DNA of 64,000 nt from Cordilura impudica. Lineage: Eukaryota > Arthropoda > Insecta > Diptera > Scathophagidae. Both the position numbers and the translations under genes were made by a program. Under the pieces are notes generated by a model that worked only from the letters and a program-made list of their open reading frames with translations, was not told where the DNA came from and made no database searches. Where the stretch lies: the NCBI GenBank assembly GCA_963682025.1, contig OY821518.1, positions 17,830,422 through 17,894,421 of the forward strand, in the 5' to 3' direction. The stretch's first letter is position 1. The number at the start of each line of letters is the position of its first letter. This document shows, in pieces, positions 32,878-44,431 of the stretch.

Positions 32878-33838
32878 GAGGGGTTCTTAGAAATTAAATT
32901 GTGATTTTGGGAAGTGTTGGGGTCCAGTGTGTTTACTTTGTGTATAGAACTAATCAATGCGAAATTTGGGGACAATCGGATAAAGAAAAGTCGCAACGGA
33001 AATCGACTGAAAATTTCAAAAGATTTGAATAAATATGACCCCAAGTCAAAGAGGGTTAATGGGATCATATTATTTTTTTCCCGAAACCCTAGGCTATTAA
33101 GACAAAACATAATATTTAGAAGAAGAAAAGTGATTAATTCTTGATAAAAATTATTTAGAAAGATTACATTTACTGAATATTTCACAAAAATCTAATTTTT
33201 CTCGAAATACGGAATTTACTTAAAAATTCACACAGTTATCTCTAACATATATTTAACAAATCCTTTAAGTGCCAGATCCATTTTTAAAAATTTTGTTTAA
33301 GAAAATTTTTAAAACTTAAAAAGGAGTTTTCAAAATTTTATCAAAAGAATTTCATATTCTCGGTTAATGGTTAACAACATGGTAATAAAACAATGATTCA
33401 TTTCTGAGAACTTATAGGTATAGAAACAAAAAAAAAATATTATGGCTTTAATCAATTTCTTAAAATTTAACACGTTTCCTTCAAATTTCAGGACCTAGTG
33501 TTTATTGGCACAAAAATGGGGAATTTGTTAGTTCTTGAAGAGTTTTTCTTTGATTTTGAAGTTATATAGCTTTTTGGAAAGATAATTTAATAGTGATATC
33601 GATTTATGGAACAACTTGTCGAAAAAATTAAATTATAGAAAGAAGTTTGTGTAATATCTGAAAAAAAGTTATATTTTCCCTATACTAACACACTTGAAAT
33701 TTTCCATCGATTTCGTGCGCGACTTTTCTTTATCTGATTGTCCCCAAATTTCAAATTTATTTGTTTTATATGGAAAGAAAACAAAGTGGACCCCGACACT
33801 CCACAAAATTTTCATTTAAAAAAGTCAATATATAACGT
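32878..33838. mobile_element. Inverted-repeat element sharing core with 29367 element
   Basis: Long inverted ends: GTTGGGGTCCAGTGTGTTTA (about 32918) and GAAATTTGGGGACAATCGG with AAAGAAAAGTCGC, matched in reverse at 33690-33810. An 11-bp repeat TGTGTATACTA flanks it (32867-32877 and 33838-33848), within which the true target duplication lies. The interior (33040-33700) matches the cores at 9750-10540 and 29690-30500, yet these ends differ from the 29367 element. No intact transposase. Confidence 0.55.
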
Positions 33839-33851
33839 GTGTATACTATCG

Positions 33852-34106
33852 AATTGCTCTCGCAATATACATATGTAGAGCATGGAAAACCATGAAGAAC
33901 TGCATGTTTATTTTTTGAAATGGTAAAAAAACGTTCCCCGTAAAATGCAATTACTTTTGCTAGAAATCACAAAAAATTGAAAATAAAAAAATCGGTTTCG
34001 AGCAAAAGTAAATGCATTTAACAGGGAAGGTCTTTTAACCATTTGCAAAAACTAAACATGCAGTTCTTCATAGTTTTCCATGCCCTAGCTCATACTGCGA
34101 GAGCAT
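33852..34106. mobile_element. Near-palindromic MITE
   Basis: About 255 bp whose two halves are inverted copies over roughly 110 bases each. Left landmarks TGCTCTCGCAATATACAT, GGAAAACCATGAAGAACTGC and GCAATTACTTTTGCT recur inverted at the right (TGCTCTCGCAGTATG, GGAAAACTATGAAGAACTGC, GCATTTACTTTTGCTCG). The unpaired centre is short. No coding capacity. It lies 14 bp from the end of the previous element. Confidence 0.65.
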
Positions 34107-34424
34107 TCTTCGCAAAAAATAGTGACTAACTCTAGTGTATACGCATAACGTATTAAGATTGGGTAGAAAAAAAAAAAAAGCTTTGATCTAAAATTTTTTT
34201 TAAAAACGTTATTTTTCCACTGTATGGAAATTTCATTGAACACTCATATTGTCATACACTTAAGTTCTACAAAATCACGCAAAAAAAAAAATTAATCCAA
34301 AAATGTAATTATTTTATAGGAAATTATATTTTCGTTGATTTTTGAAAGTGAATTTAAATATATTACGTTTGAAAAATTTTTATTTCGATTTTTTAATGAA
34401 ACAAAGTTTTTTTATTCAGTTTTC

Positions 34425-34560
34425 TATACCCTCCATACCAGTGTGCAGAAGTCTGTCATTCCTTTTGCAATTATTAAAAAAATTTTGCGCCCCAAAAATA
34501 TATGTATATTCTTGATCTATTTTATAGTGACAGACATGACATTCCGTGATCTTTCTAATC
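34425..34560 (-). repeat. Dispersed fly repeat fragment, reverse
   Basis: Reverse-oriented end of the repeat type at 28481-29275: TATACCCTCCATACCAGTGT, TCTGTCATTCCTTTTGC, GCGCCCCAAAAATATATG. Truncated and non-coding. Confidence 0.45.
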
Positions 34561-34934
34561 CAATATTATACAGCAAAAGGTTTTCTTTGTTCACAAAAAT
34601 ATACAAAAATATGCAGACCAACCAACATATTTTTTTTTAACGTTTATTTAACAAAATTTATTATAATTCAACTATAAATAAGCAAACAGTAGTTAATATA
34701 ACCTAATATGCACTGTCCCTTAATCGGGCTCTCAAGTATATTTAACATATATAAAATGGATATTCTTTTTTGTGAAATTAATATTATTTTTATTGATACA
34801 AGAAATGGGTAAATGTATATAATTAATGTAAAGAAAAACTGTGAAAAAAATACTTTTATATTTGTGAAAAATATAATAAAAGGTAGTTAAGAAAATAAAA
34901 AAAAAAACAAACGAAAAAGTTGTACCTAACATTT

Positions 34935-35565
34935 AGGTCAACCACCAGTAATTTTTGTGTTTATGTTTGGAAACATGTTTCTGTCTTTAAAGTATACACT
35001 TGTGTTAAATTTTGTATTTTCTGTAGTAAGTTGATTGCAATGTATCGCTTTTTCAGTGGTTCGTCTATATATGTGATAGAATATAGGAATGCCGAATTCA
35101 TTTGGGATAAATCCTTGATTGTCAAGGTATAAAATGGCTTCGGGTGGAACATGTCCACATTGTAGTGTTTTATATATACATTCTCCACTTACATAATATG
35201 GAGCCATAATTAGGTTATTTTCTATGCAATCTAAGCTTTCTAAAATGTGATTTCTTATTAAATGAATAATAAAATTGTCGATTCTACTTGCCTTTGCGGC
35301 ATTATACAAATTGTTGTTTGATACATATTTCTTGAAATCACTATTTTGATACAAACAACGAAGTACATGCTCTTAGACATTTTCTTTCGAAAATTCGCAT
35401 TTTCTCCATATAGGAAGCGGATACATTAAACCATATTTGGCACCCGTAGGTTAAGATTGGTCTAATTAAGGATTGATATAATAAAACCTTAACCCTAGAA
35501 TTAATATGTTTTGAAAAGAATAGCTGACCAACATATTTATCATTAGAAAAAGTGAGAAAGTATTG
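34935..35565 (-). pseudogene. jockey-type LINE reverse transcriptase, C-terminal end
   Basis: 3' part of a jockey-clade LINE on the minus strand. Read from 35565 downward: Y-V-G-Q-L-F-F-S-K-H-I-N-S, L-L-Y-Q-S-L-I-R-P-I-L-T-Y-G-C-Q-I-W-F-N, then M-R-I-F-E-R-K-C-L-R-A-C-T-S-L, two stops near 35350, and an intact 138-codon tail with K-Y-V-S-N-N-N-L-Y-N, F-I-I-H-L-I-R-N-H-I and K-I-T-G-G at the end. This is the post-palm region typical of jockey proteins in flies. It is 5' truncated, as is usual for LINE insertions. The A-rich sequence expected after the 3' end corresponds to plus-strand T/A-rich DNA near 34900. Confidence 0.75.
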
Positions 35566-36609
35566 CTGTTATTAATATTTGGAAGCAAAAAGCAGTTGTG
35601 ACGGATATGACAACAAACAGTTATAATTTAATGGATGTTTATAAAACACAGAAAAGCTCTGAAATTATTTGTACGACAAATCAGAATGATATGTTTATAT
35701 CTATTATGAGAGGTAGTTTATTAATAAAGCATTCAAAAATAATGAATTCTAAGATAAATTATAGCAAAAAGAAGTAGTTTTTAGTGTGATAGACGTGACA
35801 CTTCCTTTATTTTCAACATTACTTAATTACACTTTTCCTTTCTTATTGGAAGAATAGGGGCTGTAAAAATATTCAAAAATACATCTAACAAACTTTTATC
35901 ATATTTCCACACCTTTTTACTTGAAATGGTATCAACAAAAACTGTATATTCTTTCCCATGATATTACCCTATAGCAAAACCCGTTTGTCCGTCCATCTGT
36001 CAGTGTAAATCATGATCACGCCCTATATATGTCATCTGGCATGCCAGGTTTTAGTTAGTGAGGCTCACTGATTCAGGATGCTATTTAGAGTGAATAGAAA
36101 AAAAACGAAAAATTTATTAAAATAAATCATTGAAATTAAAAATACTGCTAGTAAAATCAAGAAAGGAGATCGTACTTTTTTTTCTGAAGCTTCTAGTGGC
36201 TCAACCAAGTTATAATTGCCATGGACAAATATCTGCTTTTTAGCTAACACAGCTTTGGGAAGCCTATTCTAATAATGGAAAAAGAATGACGTTTTTCAAG
36301 TAGCAGTTAATTCATTCCTAGATAGTAGGAATCTATCCTTCCTAATATTATACTGGAGGTTGTAATTTTAGGAAAGCAAGTCGTAACCAGACAATTGACG
36401 CAAAGTGGAGCCCTTAGAACAAATGAGGTTGCAAAAATCAAAAATTTCTTGTGCGCTTACGATATATTGAATAAACTCATCTTATAGGAAGTTGATCAAA
36501 GATTATAAATTTGCAACCTTTAATAAAATCAGATTTTGAGTTTAGAATATATAAAACCCTTCAAAATTGACCGATTTTGAGTTTAAAAAAACAACACACA
36601 ATATTTAGG

Positions 36610-36790
36610 CAATTTGGTCAGTTTTAGGTAGAATATAAAAAAAAAACTAGACAACTAATCATAATTTTCTTATCTCCATTGCTTTTCGAATTTATTCACT
36701 ATATTATGGAAAAGAAATGTTACTGTTTGCTTTTTGTTTCTCCTGGTAAATTGCTATGTACAAACTGTCTATTTTTTCACTATTTTTCAA
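36610..36790. repeat. Diverged direct duplication, copy 1
   Basis: Shares GGWAGAATATAAAAAAA, ACTRGACAACTAATC, TTACTGTTTGCTTT, CCWGGTAAATYGCTAT and AACTGTCTATTTTTTC, in the same order, with 36948-37130. One frame of both copies reads Y-C-L-L ... P-G-K ... T-N-C-L-F-F, but no family is recognised. Confidence 0.5.
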
Positions 36791-36947
36791 CTTTTGTGAA
36801 AAATAAAAAAATGTACAATTTTTTATATCTGCCATATTGTCAAAATATATTCTCCGATTGTTCCTTTGCCTAATTCAACAAAGTCCAGCTGTTCCTAGCT
36901 GCTTCTTCGATTGCTGCAGGTAAAAAAAGTGTAAAAAAAGACATTGT

Positions 36948-37130
36948 TTCAGTTTAAAAAGGACACAAGTTTTGGGTGGAATATAAAAAAACTGGACAAC
37001 TAATCTTAATACTTTTTATTTCTGTTGATTAATATATTTACTAAGTGTATTACAAAAAAAATTACTGTTTGCTTTGTGATGCTCCAGGTAAATCGCTATT
37101 TACCAACTGTCTATTTTTTCCCAAAAAAAA
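36948..37130. repeat. Diverged direct duplication, copy 2
   Basis: Second copy of the segment at 36610-36790, offset by about 340 bp. The intervening sequence 36791-36947 is not obviously repeated. Confidence 0.5.
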
Positions 37131-38079
37131 AAAAATTTTAATTTTTATTTATGGATGATAATTTTAATAATTATAATAATTAATTTTAATTTTAATAATT
37201 AACTATTATAATTATAATAATTAATTTTAATAATTATTATCCATAATTTTATAAAAAACTTGAAAAAGAAACATAAAAAATATCAAATTGTTAAACCCAT
37301 GTTTTTATTTCATGCCGTCAACGAATTTCAATTTCTGATAACCCATGAGTAAGCATCTAGAAGGTTATGCACTTTGTGTGAGCAGCTATTTTATAGGCTA
37401 GGTAATTATCTATCATAGGCCTTTTAACTTATTTGAGTATCTCAATCTGTTCAAAAGTTACGGTTTTTGCAACGAAAAAACTCAAACGGCGACACTGTGC
37501 GACGTTCAAGCTTGATAATGCTCTTTTATTTTTATGTTTATAATGGACGGTTCAAGTCAGACTATTAGAGTCCAAGCCTGTTCACGTCTTATAATTTTTA
37601 AGGTTTGTTAAGGGAAAGATACCCCTTAACTTTTGATACTACTTTTAGGTCGAGAGATCAACGATGATTTATTTTATTGGAAATTTGATATTTTAGCTTA
37701 ACTTCTAAAGATTTAACAAAATGAACGTTAAAAATCCTCAGAGTAGGTAAATGAATGAACTTAGCAATGAGAGTGATTATAAGAGTGACAAACTCAATAT
37801 AAATTACAAATGTGCAAAAAACAATAATTTGAAACAACACAATATTGATACAACAGAGAACAACTGAAATAATTGAGTTGAATTTAAATAGAAACAAATG
37901 AATAACACAAAGCTGAAAAAAATAAAGCAAATATAAAGTTACAGTGACATCCAAGGAAACAAATGTATTCCTTTTGTATAAAGAAATTTAAGTATAAATA
38001 ACTAGATACGGCTGCTACAACTCTGTGAAAAAAACATCCTTGTCTTTGTAAACAACAAATAATAAGAAATTATATAAGT

Positions 38080-39046
38080 TGGATATGATATGGATATGGA
38101 TATGGATATGGATATGGATATGGATATGGATATGGATATGGATATGGATATGGATATGGATATGGATATGGATATGGATATGGATATGGATATGGATATG
38201 GATATGGATATGGATATGGATATGGATATGGATATGGATATGGATATGGATATGGATATGGATATGGATATGGATATGGATATGGATATGGATATGGATA
38301 TGGATATGGATATGGATATGGATATGGATATGGATATGGATATGGATATGGATATGGATATGGATATGGATATGGATATGGATATGGATATGGATATGGA
38401 TATGGATATGGATATGGATATGGATATGGATATGGATATGGATATGGATATGGATATGGATATGGATATGGATATGGATATGGATATGGATATGGATATG
38501 GATATGGATATGGATATGGATATGGATATGGATATGGATATGGATATGGATATGGATATGGATATGGGTATGGATATGGATATGGGTATGGATATGGATA
38601 TGGATATGGATATGGATATGGATATGGATATGGATATGGATATGGATATGGATATGGATATGGATATGGATATGGATATGGATATGGATATGGATATGGA
38701 TATGGATATGGATATGGATATGGATATGGATATGGATATGGATATGGATATGGATATGGATATGGATATGGATATGGATATGGATATGGATATGGATATG
38801 GATATGGATATGGATATGGATATGGATATGGATATGGATATGGATATGGATATGGATATGGATATGGATATGGATATGGATATGGATATGGATATGGATA
38901 TGGATATGGATATGGATATGGATATGGATATGGATATGGATATGGATATGGATATGGATATGGATATGGATATGGATATGGATATGGATATGGATATGGA
39001 TATGGATATGGATATGGATATGGATATGGATATGGATATGGATATA
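38080..39046. repeat. (TATGGA)n hexanucleotide array, about 161 units
   Basis: Almost perfect tandem array of TATGGA over about 966 bp. The only interior variants I see are two TATGGG units near 38567 and 38585, and one shortened unit at the left edge (GATATGATATGG). Because the unit length is a multiple of three, long open frames exist on both strands (W-I, M-D, Y-P and S-I dipeptides). These are artefacts. The right edge runs directly into the LINE RNase H remnant. Confidence 0.95.
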
Positions 39047-39615
39047 TATATTTTCGAAGACAGTCTTGCTGCTCCCGGAGCTCTAAAATCACGGACCGTT
39101 AGATCAAGGTGTGTGAGGGAAGATATCGGGTCCCTCGACCAAATCCAGCAACACACCGTGAGATTGATATGGGTTCCAGAAAGGCTTAGAATCTTTGAGC
39201 GGTTCAATGTCCGGTCAATGTTATTAAAATTACTCTGTCTGAACTGTCGAATCTAATTGAAGAGGCAGTTGATCTTCAATTAAGGACAAGTTGGACACAA
39301 CTGACCTCTTGTAAAATATTCCATATCGTATGGCCCTTACCTAATACAAGGAGAACTAAAGCAGCCCTTGGGGTTGGTAAAGGGACAATCAGTCCACTTG
39401 TAGGAGTACTCACTGCACATTGTGTAATACGGAATCTGACCGATTTGGGAGGGACACGCTTAGCGGATGAAAGAGCTAATTTTCACTATTCTTTTCTTTT
39501 CCTCACTCATTACTCCTATCTCAACTTTTTAACACCTTGTAAAGGGTATCACCATGGGCCATATGGCCACTGGGTGAACTGGCCTTCGGGCGGTCAACCA
39601 TTGTGACCTAACCTA
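39047..39615 (+). pseudogene. LINE RNase H and 3' end remnant
   Basis: 3' end of a non-LTR element encoding RNase H. Just after the hexamer array the frame reads I-Y-I-F-E-D-S-L-A-A-P-G-A-L-K-S, then T-V-R-S-R-C-V-R-E and Q-Q-H-T-V-R-L-I-W-V-P-E. This matches the RNase H segments usually read as F-S-D-S-Q-A-A-L-x-A-L and I-W-V-P-G-H. A second frame (39260-39500) reads R-T-S-W-T-Q-L, W-P-L-P-N-T-R-R-T-K and G-V-L-T-A-H-C, the region after RNase H in R1/LOA-like LINEs. The catalytic block is altered and frames are broken. The 3' end is near GTGACCTAACCTAA (39602-39615). Confidence 0.75.
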
Positions 39616-41320
39616 AATTTATAGTTACTTGAAGTCTGGGTGGTACCTACAATCAAGGGCCCATTATTGGATTAGATAAAATTTTTATTAGCTATATTAT
39701 GTCCGATATGGATGCATATTCATGTCTTTTTGCTGCTGAGACTATTCGAAAATAGTTCAGGGAAGTAATTACGGAAATATTGGTAAAAATTTAAAATTTT
39801 CTATTTTAAAATTTCTAACAACAGTTTCCCGAATTTTCTAACACCTCTGAGAAATATATTTAACAATTTTAAGCACCAAAAGGAAATACTTTAAAATAAA
39901 TATAGATTTAAATATGCATTTAATAATTTTAATTTTATAATTTTCTAGAAAACAACGATATAGGTAGCAACCAGAAAATTTCAATATTTGCTGCCATATA
40001 TTGGCAACCATGTAACATAAATCGTAAACGTTGACGTCTAAATGGTGATGATGATGATCGCATCGAATACGAAACTTTACCCTAACCTAACAGCCATGCA
40101 ATATACTGCTGATTCTAGTATTATTTAAAAGAACAAGTTATTTTAATAATTTCCTGCCATTATCAATCTCTATGAAACCTTATGAATGAGCCCTCCTATT
40201 TATCTTTAAATGGTGTAGTTTTAAAACAATGATGCACTTTCATTGTAAACATCGCCATTGTTCGGTTCAAATTTGACAGCAACAGAGAACAAGTTCTTCT
40301 ATTTGTTGTCCTTTTATCTATTAATATTTTCTTAAATATTTTACAATAGTAGTCTGTATTTATACATGCAATATATATAGTCATTAACTTGAATGAAAAT
40401 TTGATACAATTTCCATATACTGGATAGTATCAAATTTTGTTTTTGTCAAAATAGCAGATACTTCATAAGATTATTTGATTTTTGAGAGATAAAAAGACTT
40501 TATATTTTATATTTTAAAATTTAAATATTTATTTAAAAAAAAAAAAGAAAACGACAATATGTCACATAATTCTGTGGTAGCTTATGGGTTTGTTTTCCTC
40601 TTTTTTTTTATTCAAATATAAATATGTTTCTGTGTATGAGTGTATTTAAAACGCAAAAATATGCACAGACAGACAGGTATACTAACTATACATATATACA
40701 CACGTGCATACATACATGTAGAGAATTGATGTGAGAATAAATCTTTTAGTTATTGGTGCGAGTGTCTCTCAGGTTGGGTTATGAGAGGAAATGTGTGTGA
40801 TATTGTTTCATTTATGCATATGATTTTGTGTGCGTGTGTGCGTTTTTATTCATATTTACTTTTTAATATATTTGTATGAGTTGAGTGTTTATTTATTTAC
40901 CAGACATCAAAATATTTATTTGACACTTGAAAAGATAAATATTAAATATGTTGTCCTACATTGCGTATGAGTAAATTTAATAAAAACAGAGAATACTACC
41001 GGATAGATGCTAGATATGAGGAAAAAACACATGAACAAAAATAAAATCTCATACTGAAATAATTTCGCTGGATTGCATTAAATAAAATTGTGGTCAATAT
41101 TATTAAATGGACAATGAAGAAAGATTGTTTGGCAGCCATATCAATTAGGTAAAGGTTTCATTTGGTAGGAAATTACAACATCACGCTATTTTTATCAGAG
41201 TAGCCTTTTTCATAGTTTTTCCTGGCTTTTTCAAACTTGTATGTCACACTAAATATTCCTTTTACGGAAGTTGTAAATTTAAAATAATTTTTGATGTGTA
41301 AATATCTATACGACAATCAC
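39616..41320. other. AT-rich DNA, no gene seen
   Basis: No recognisable coding sequence. A second short CCTAACCTAA occurs at about 40081-40090, perhaps a relic of another LINE end. TG-rich simple sequence lies at 40790-40845. Confidence 0.45.
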
Positions 41321-41321
41321 A

Positions 41322-43240
41322 AAAACAGCTTAACATGTGAGCAGTAAGACAAAATCGGTGCGTCTTATAATTGTATTGGTGAAAAAATTATGATATGTAT
41401 GTATGTAATAACCTGTTTTAAAATGCACAATGAAAAATTAAAAATAAAATATTAAAAATGAAAACTGAAAAATAAAAAATGAAAAATGTAAAATGAAAAT
41501 CTAAAAATTAAAAATAAAATATTAAAAATGAAAACTGAAAAATAAAAAATAAAAAACAAATAACGAAAAATAAAGAAATTAAAAATGAAAAATGAAAAAT
41601 AAAAAATTAAGAATAAAAAATTAAAAACGAAAAATTAACACGAAAAATGAAAAATAAAAAATGAAAAAAGAAAGATAAAAAATGAAAAATAAAAAATTAA
41701 AAATGGAAAATAACAATAAAAAACAGAAAATTAAAAATGGAAAATTAAAATTAAAATTAAAAAAAAAATAAATATAAAAAATGAAAATTTAAAAAAAAAT
41801 AAAATAAAAAATGAAAAATGAAAAACAAAAAATGAGAATATGAAAATAAAACATTAAAAACAAAAAATGAAAAATTAAAAATAAAAAATGATATAGGTAT
41901 GAAAAATTAAAAATGAAAAATAAAAAATAAAAAATGAAAAATAAGAAGTGAAAAATAAAAAATATAAATTAAAAAATGAATAATAAAAAATGAAAAATAA
42001 AAAATGAAAAATAAAAATTGAAAAATAATAAGTGAAAAATAAAAAATTAAAAATAATAAATGAAAAATAAATAATGAAAAATAAAAAATGGAAAATAAAA
42101 ATTAAAAATGAAATATTATAAATGAAAAAAAAAAAATTAAAAATAATGAGTGAAAAATAGTAAATGAAAAAAAAATAAAATATGAAAAATAAAAAAAGGA
42201 AAAATAAAAAATTAAAAATAAAAAATGAAAATTGAAAAGTAAAAAATTAAAAATAATAAATGAAAAATGAAAAATAAAAAATGCAAAATAAAAAATGAAA
42301 AACAAAAAATAAAAAATTAAAAATAATAAATTAAAAATAAAAAATGAAAAATAAAAAATGAAAGATAAAAAATGAAAAATGAAAAATAAAAAATCAAGAA
42401 TGAAAAATAAAAATGAAAAATAAAAATTAAAAATGGAAAATGAAAAATAAAAACTTAAAAATAAAAAATGAAAAATTAAAAATTAAAAAAGAAAATTAAA
42501 AAATAAAAAATGAAATATGAAAAACCAATAATTAAAAACGAAAAATGAGAAAATAAAAATAAAAAATGAAAATTAAAAAATTAAAACTAAAAAAAGAAAA
42601 ATAAAAAATGAAAAACGAAAATCAAAAAATGAAAAATTAAAAATAAAATATTAAATATAAAAAACGAAAAAAAAAATGATACATGAAAAATTAAAAACGA
42701 AAAATAAAAAATTAAAAATAACAAATGAAAAATAAAATATGAGAAATATTAAATGAAAAATAAAAAAGGAAAAATAAAAAATGAAAAAGAATATATGAAA
42801 AATAAAAAATGAAAAATTAATAATTAAAAATAAAAAGTAAAAAATTAAAAATAATAATTGAAAAATAAATAATGAAAAATGAAAGAAAAAAGATAAAAAA
42901 TTAAAAATGAAAAATAAAAAATTAAAAATTAACAAAAAAAAAAAAAAAAAATTTAAAAGAAAAAATTAAAAAAGAAAAATAAAAGATGAAAAAATGAAAA
43001 ATAAAAAATTAAAATTAAAAAATAAAATATTAAGAATGAAAAATAAAAAACGAAAAATTAAAAATTAACTGGTTGGAACAATAAATAATATTTTTTTTAT
43101 ATTAACAGAGCCCCTGCAGTTGATTGCTATGCGAGACATAGATGCCGCATTCTGTTTGATTTTAAAAATGTGCCTTAAAAAAATCTTTAATTAGTAGATG
43201 TTTACACATTTCCCCTGTGATCGGACTCACATGATTTTTT
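41322..43240. repeat. Composite repeat with AAAAATG array, copy 2
   Basis: Left flank (41322-41425): AACATGTGAGCAGTAAGACA ... TTGTATTGGTGAAAAAATTA, then ATAACCTGTTT. The middle (41426-43064) is 1.6 kb of AAAAATG/AAAAATA-type units. The right flank (43065-43240) is TTAACTGGTTGGAAC ... CCCCTGTGATCGGACTCAC. Copy 3 (44432-45985) has the same order of parts, and copy 1 shares array and right flank. Open frames on the minus strand rich in F, I and H are array artefacts. Confidence 0.8.
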
Positions 43241-44431
43241 TTATTCATGGATATTCGTAAATATATAAAAACCCGTAATTTTTGGAAAAATTTTCTTATT
43301 TCACAGATTTAGCTGTAACTTTGGAAGGAAAAGCGATAAATTAGTAAATTTAATTGCATATTAGAAAAACATTACGTTTTAAAAAAATAGAGAAAGTAAT
43401 AAATATTTAGTATGTATTATCATTACTAAAATTTTAAATCAAAATCTGATTTTTTACTTCCAATACCACAATTCCAAATAAATAACTCAAAAAATCCCAT
43501 GGAAAAAATTAGTAGTATTCCCTTTATATTAACCCTTTTCCCGTAATCCAATCGAGCTGAAACTCTACGCGCAGACGGGCGCCGATGAAAAAATAATATT
43601 GCCAAACTAAATTTTTTACTGTAAAATTTACAATTGTTGAGTAAGACTGAAACGATACGGTAAACTTTATTTACAAGCAAATTTTATGCTTAAATCTTTT
43701 TGTCAAATAATTTTTTTTTTGCAAGTAAATTTTTCCCAAAAATTATAAAAAAAAAAAGCTGAAGAAAATAATAAAATTATTATGAAGCCATTTATGCAAA
43801 ACACAAAATTTTCCCAAATAACGGTTTTAATTCAAAACTATTCCACAAAAGCATTAATGCTATGTTACCGTGTTTTTTACTCGCCTATCAAGAAAGGGTC
43901 AAAAGTTATTGATGTGAGCATTTCAGTCAAAAATAGGCACAATTCTGGGATCACAGCATTAACCGCCTAAGTCGAAAATCATGATTTCGAGAAAAACAAG
44001 TTTTTATATATATGTAATTGGGGCTTCAAAACTTTCAAAAAAACAGTGTTAGAGAAATGGATGGATTTCACATAAATATAAAGCGTGGTTAGTAGAATAT
44101 AATAGCATAAATAACTCAAATCATTCTTAAATCGACTTAGGCGGTTTTCACTTGTAACCACAGAATTGTACTTGTGGGCATGACAGCTATTACACATAGC
44201 TATTATTGATAATGAAATATCTGTTGTCTACGTATTAATTATAGCATATTGAATTATTTGTTATTTATGTAAAGGGAATATTACTGTATTCCACGCTAAC
44301 AACTATTCGCATGGTAATTAGAATAGTCACAAATACCGCTTGTCAAAACTTCCTTATAGACATGGGAAAACTACAAGTATTGCTGGCAACGTTGTCGTTA
44401 TATCTATTTATACGCGCAGGGGGGTAAATTT
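43241..44431. other. AT-rich DNA between composite repeats
   Basis: No gene. The segment 43530-43600 (CCCGTAATCCAATCGAGCTG) resembles the start of the dispersed repeat at 28540. A 186-bp inverted-repeat unit lies at 43961-44146. Confidence 0.45.
43961..44146. mobile_element. Possible MITE with 15-bp inverted ends
   Basis: Starts AACCGCCTAAGTCGA and ends TCGACTTAGGCGGTT, a perfect 15-bp inverted repeat. Similarity continues inward loosely (AATCATGATTT / AAGAATGATTT). No clear target duplication and no coding. The perfect ends in AT-rich DNA make chance unlikely, but the class is unknown. Confidence 0.5.

Larger units (their letters stand above)
35566..38078. other. AT-rich DNA with an internal duplication
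   Basis: No gene recognised. A GTTTGTCCGTCCATCTGTC block at 35981-36000 is a fragment of a dispersed repeat. Two segments, about 36610-36790 and 36948-37130, are diverged direct copies (listed separately). AATTATAATAATTAA-rich sequence at 37140-37240 is simple repeat. Confidence 0.4.

Noticed and set aside
38002..39256. Very long open frames (335-401 codons) on both strands
   Set aside because: They are translations of the (TATGGA)n array; a six-base unit without stop codons is open in several frames on both strands.
39602..39615. Telomeric TTAGG/CCTAA repeat
   Set aside because: Only two units at a LINE 3' end, and flies lack TTAGG telomeres; more likely a LINE tail.
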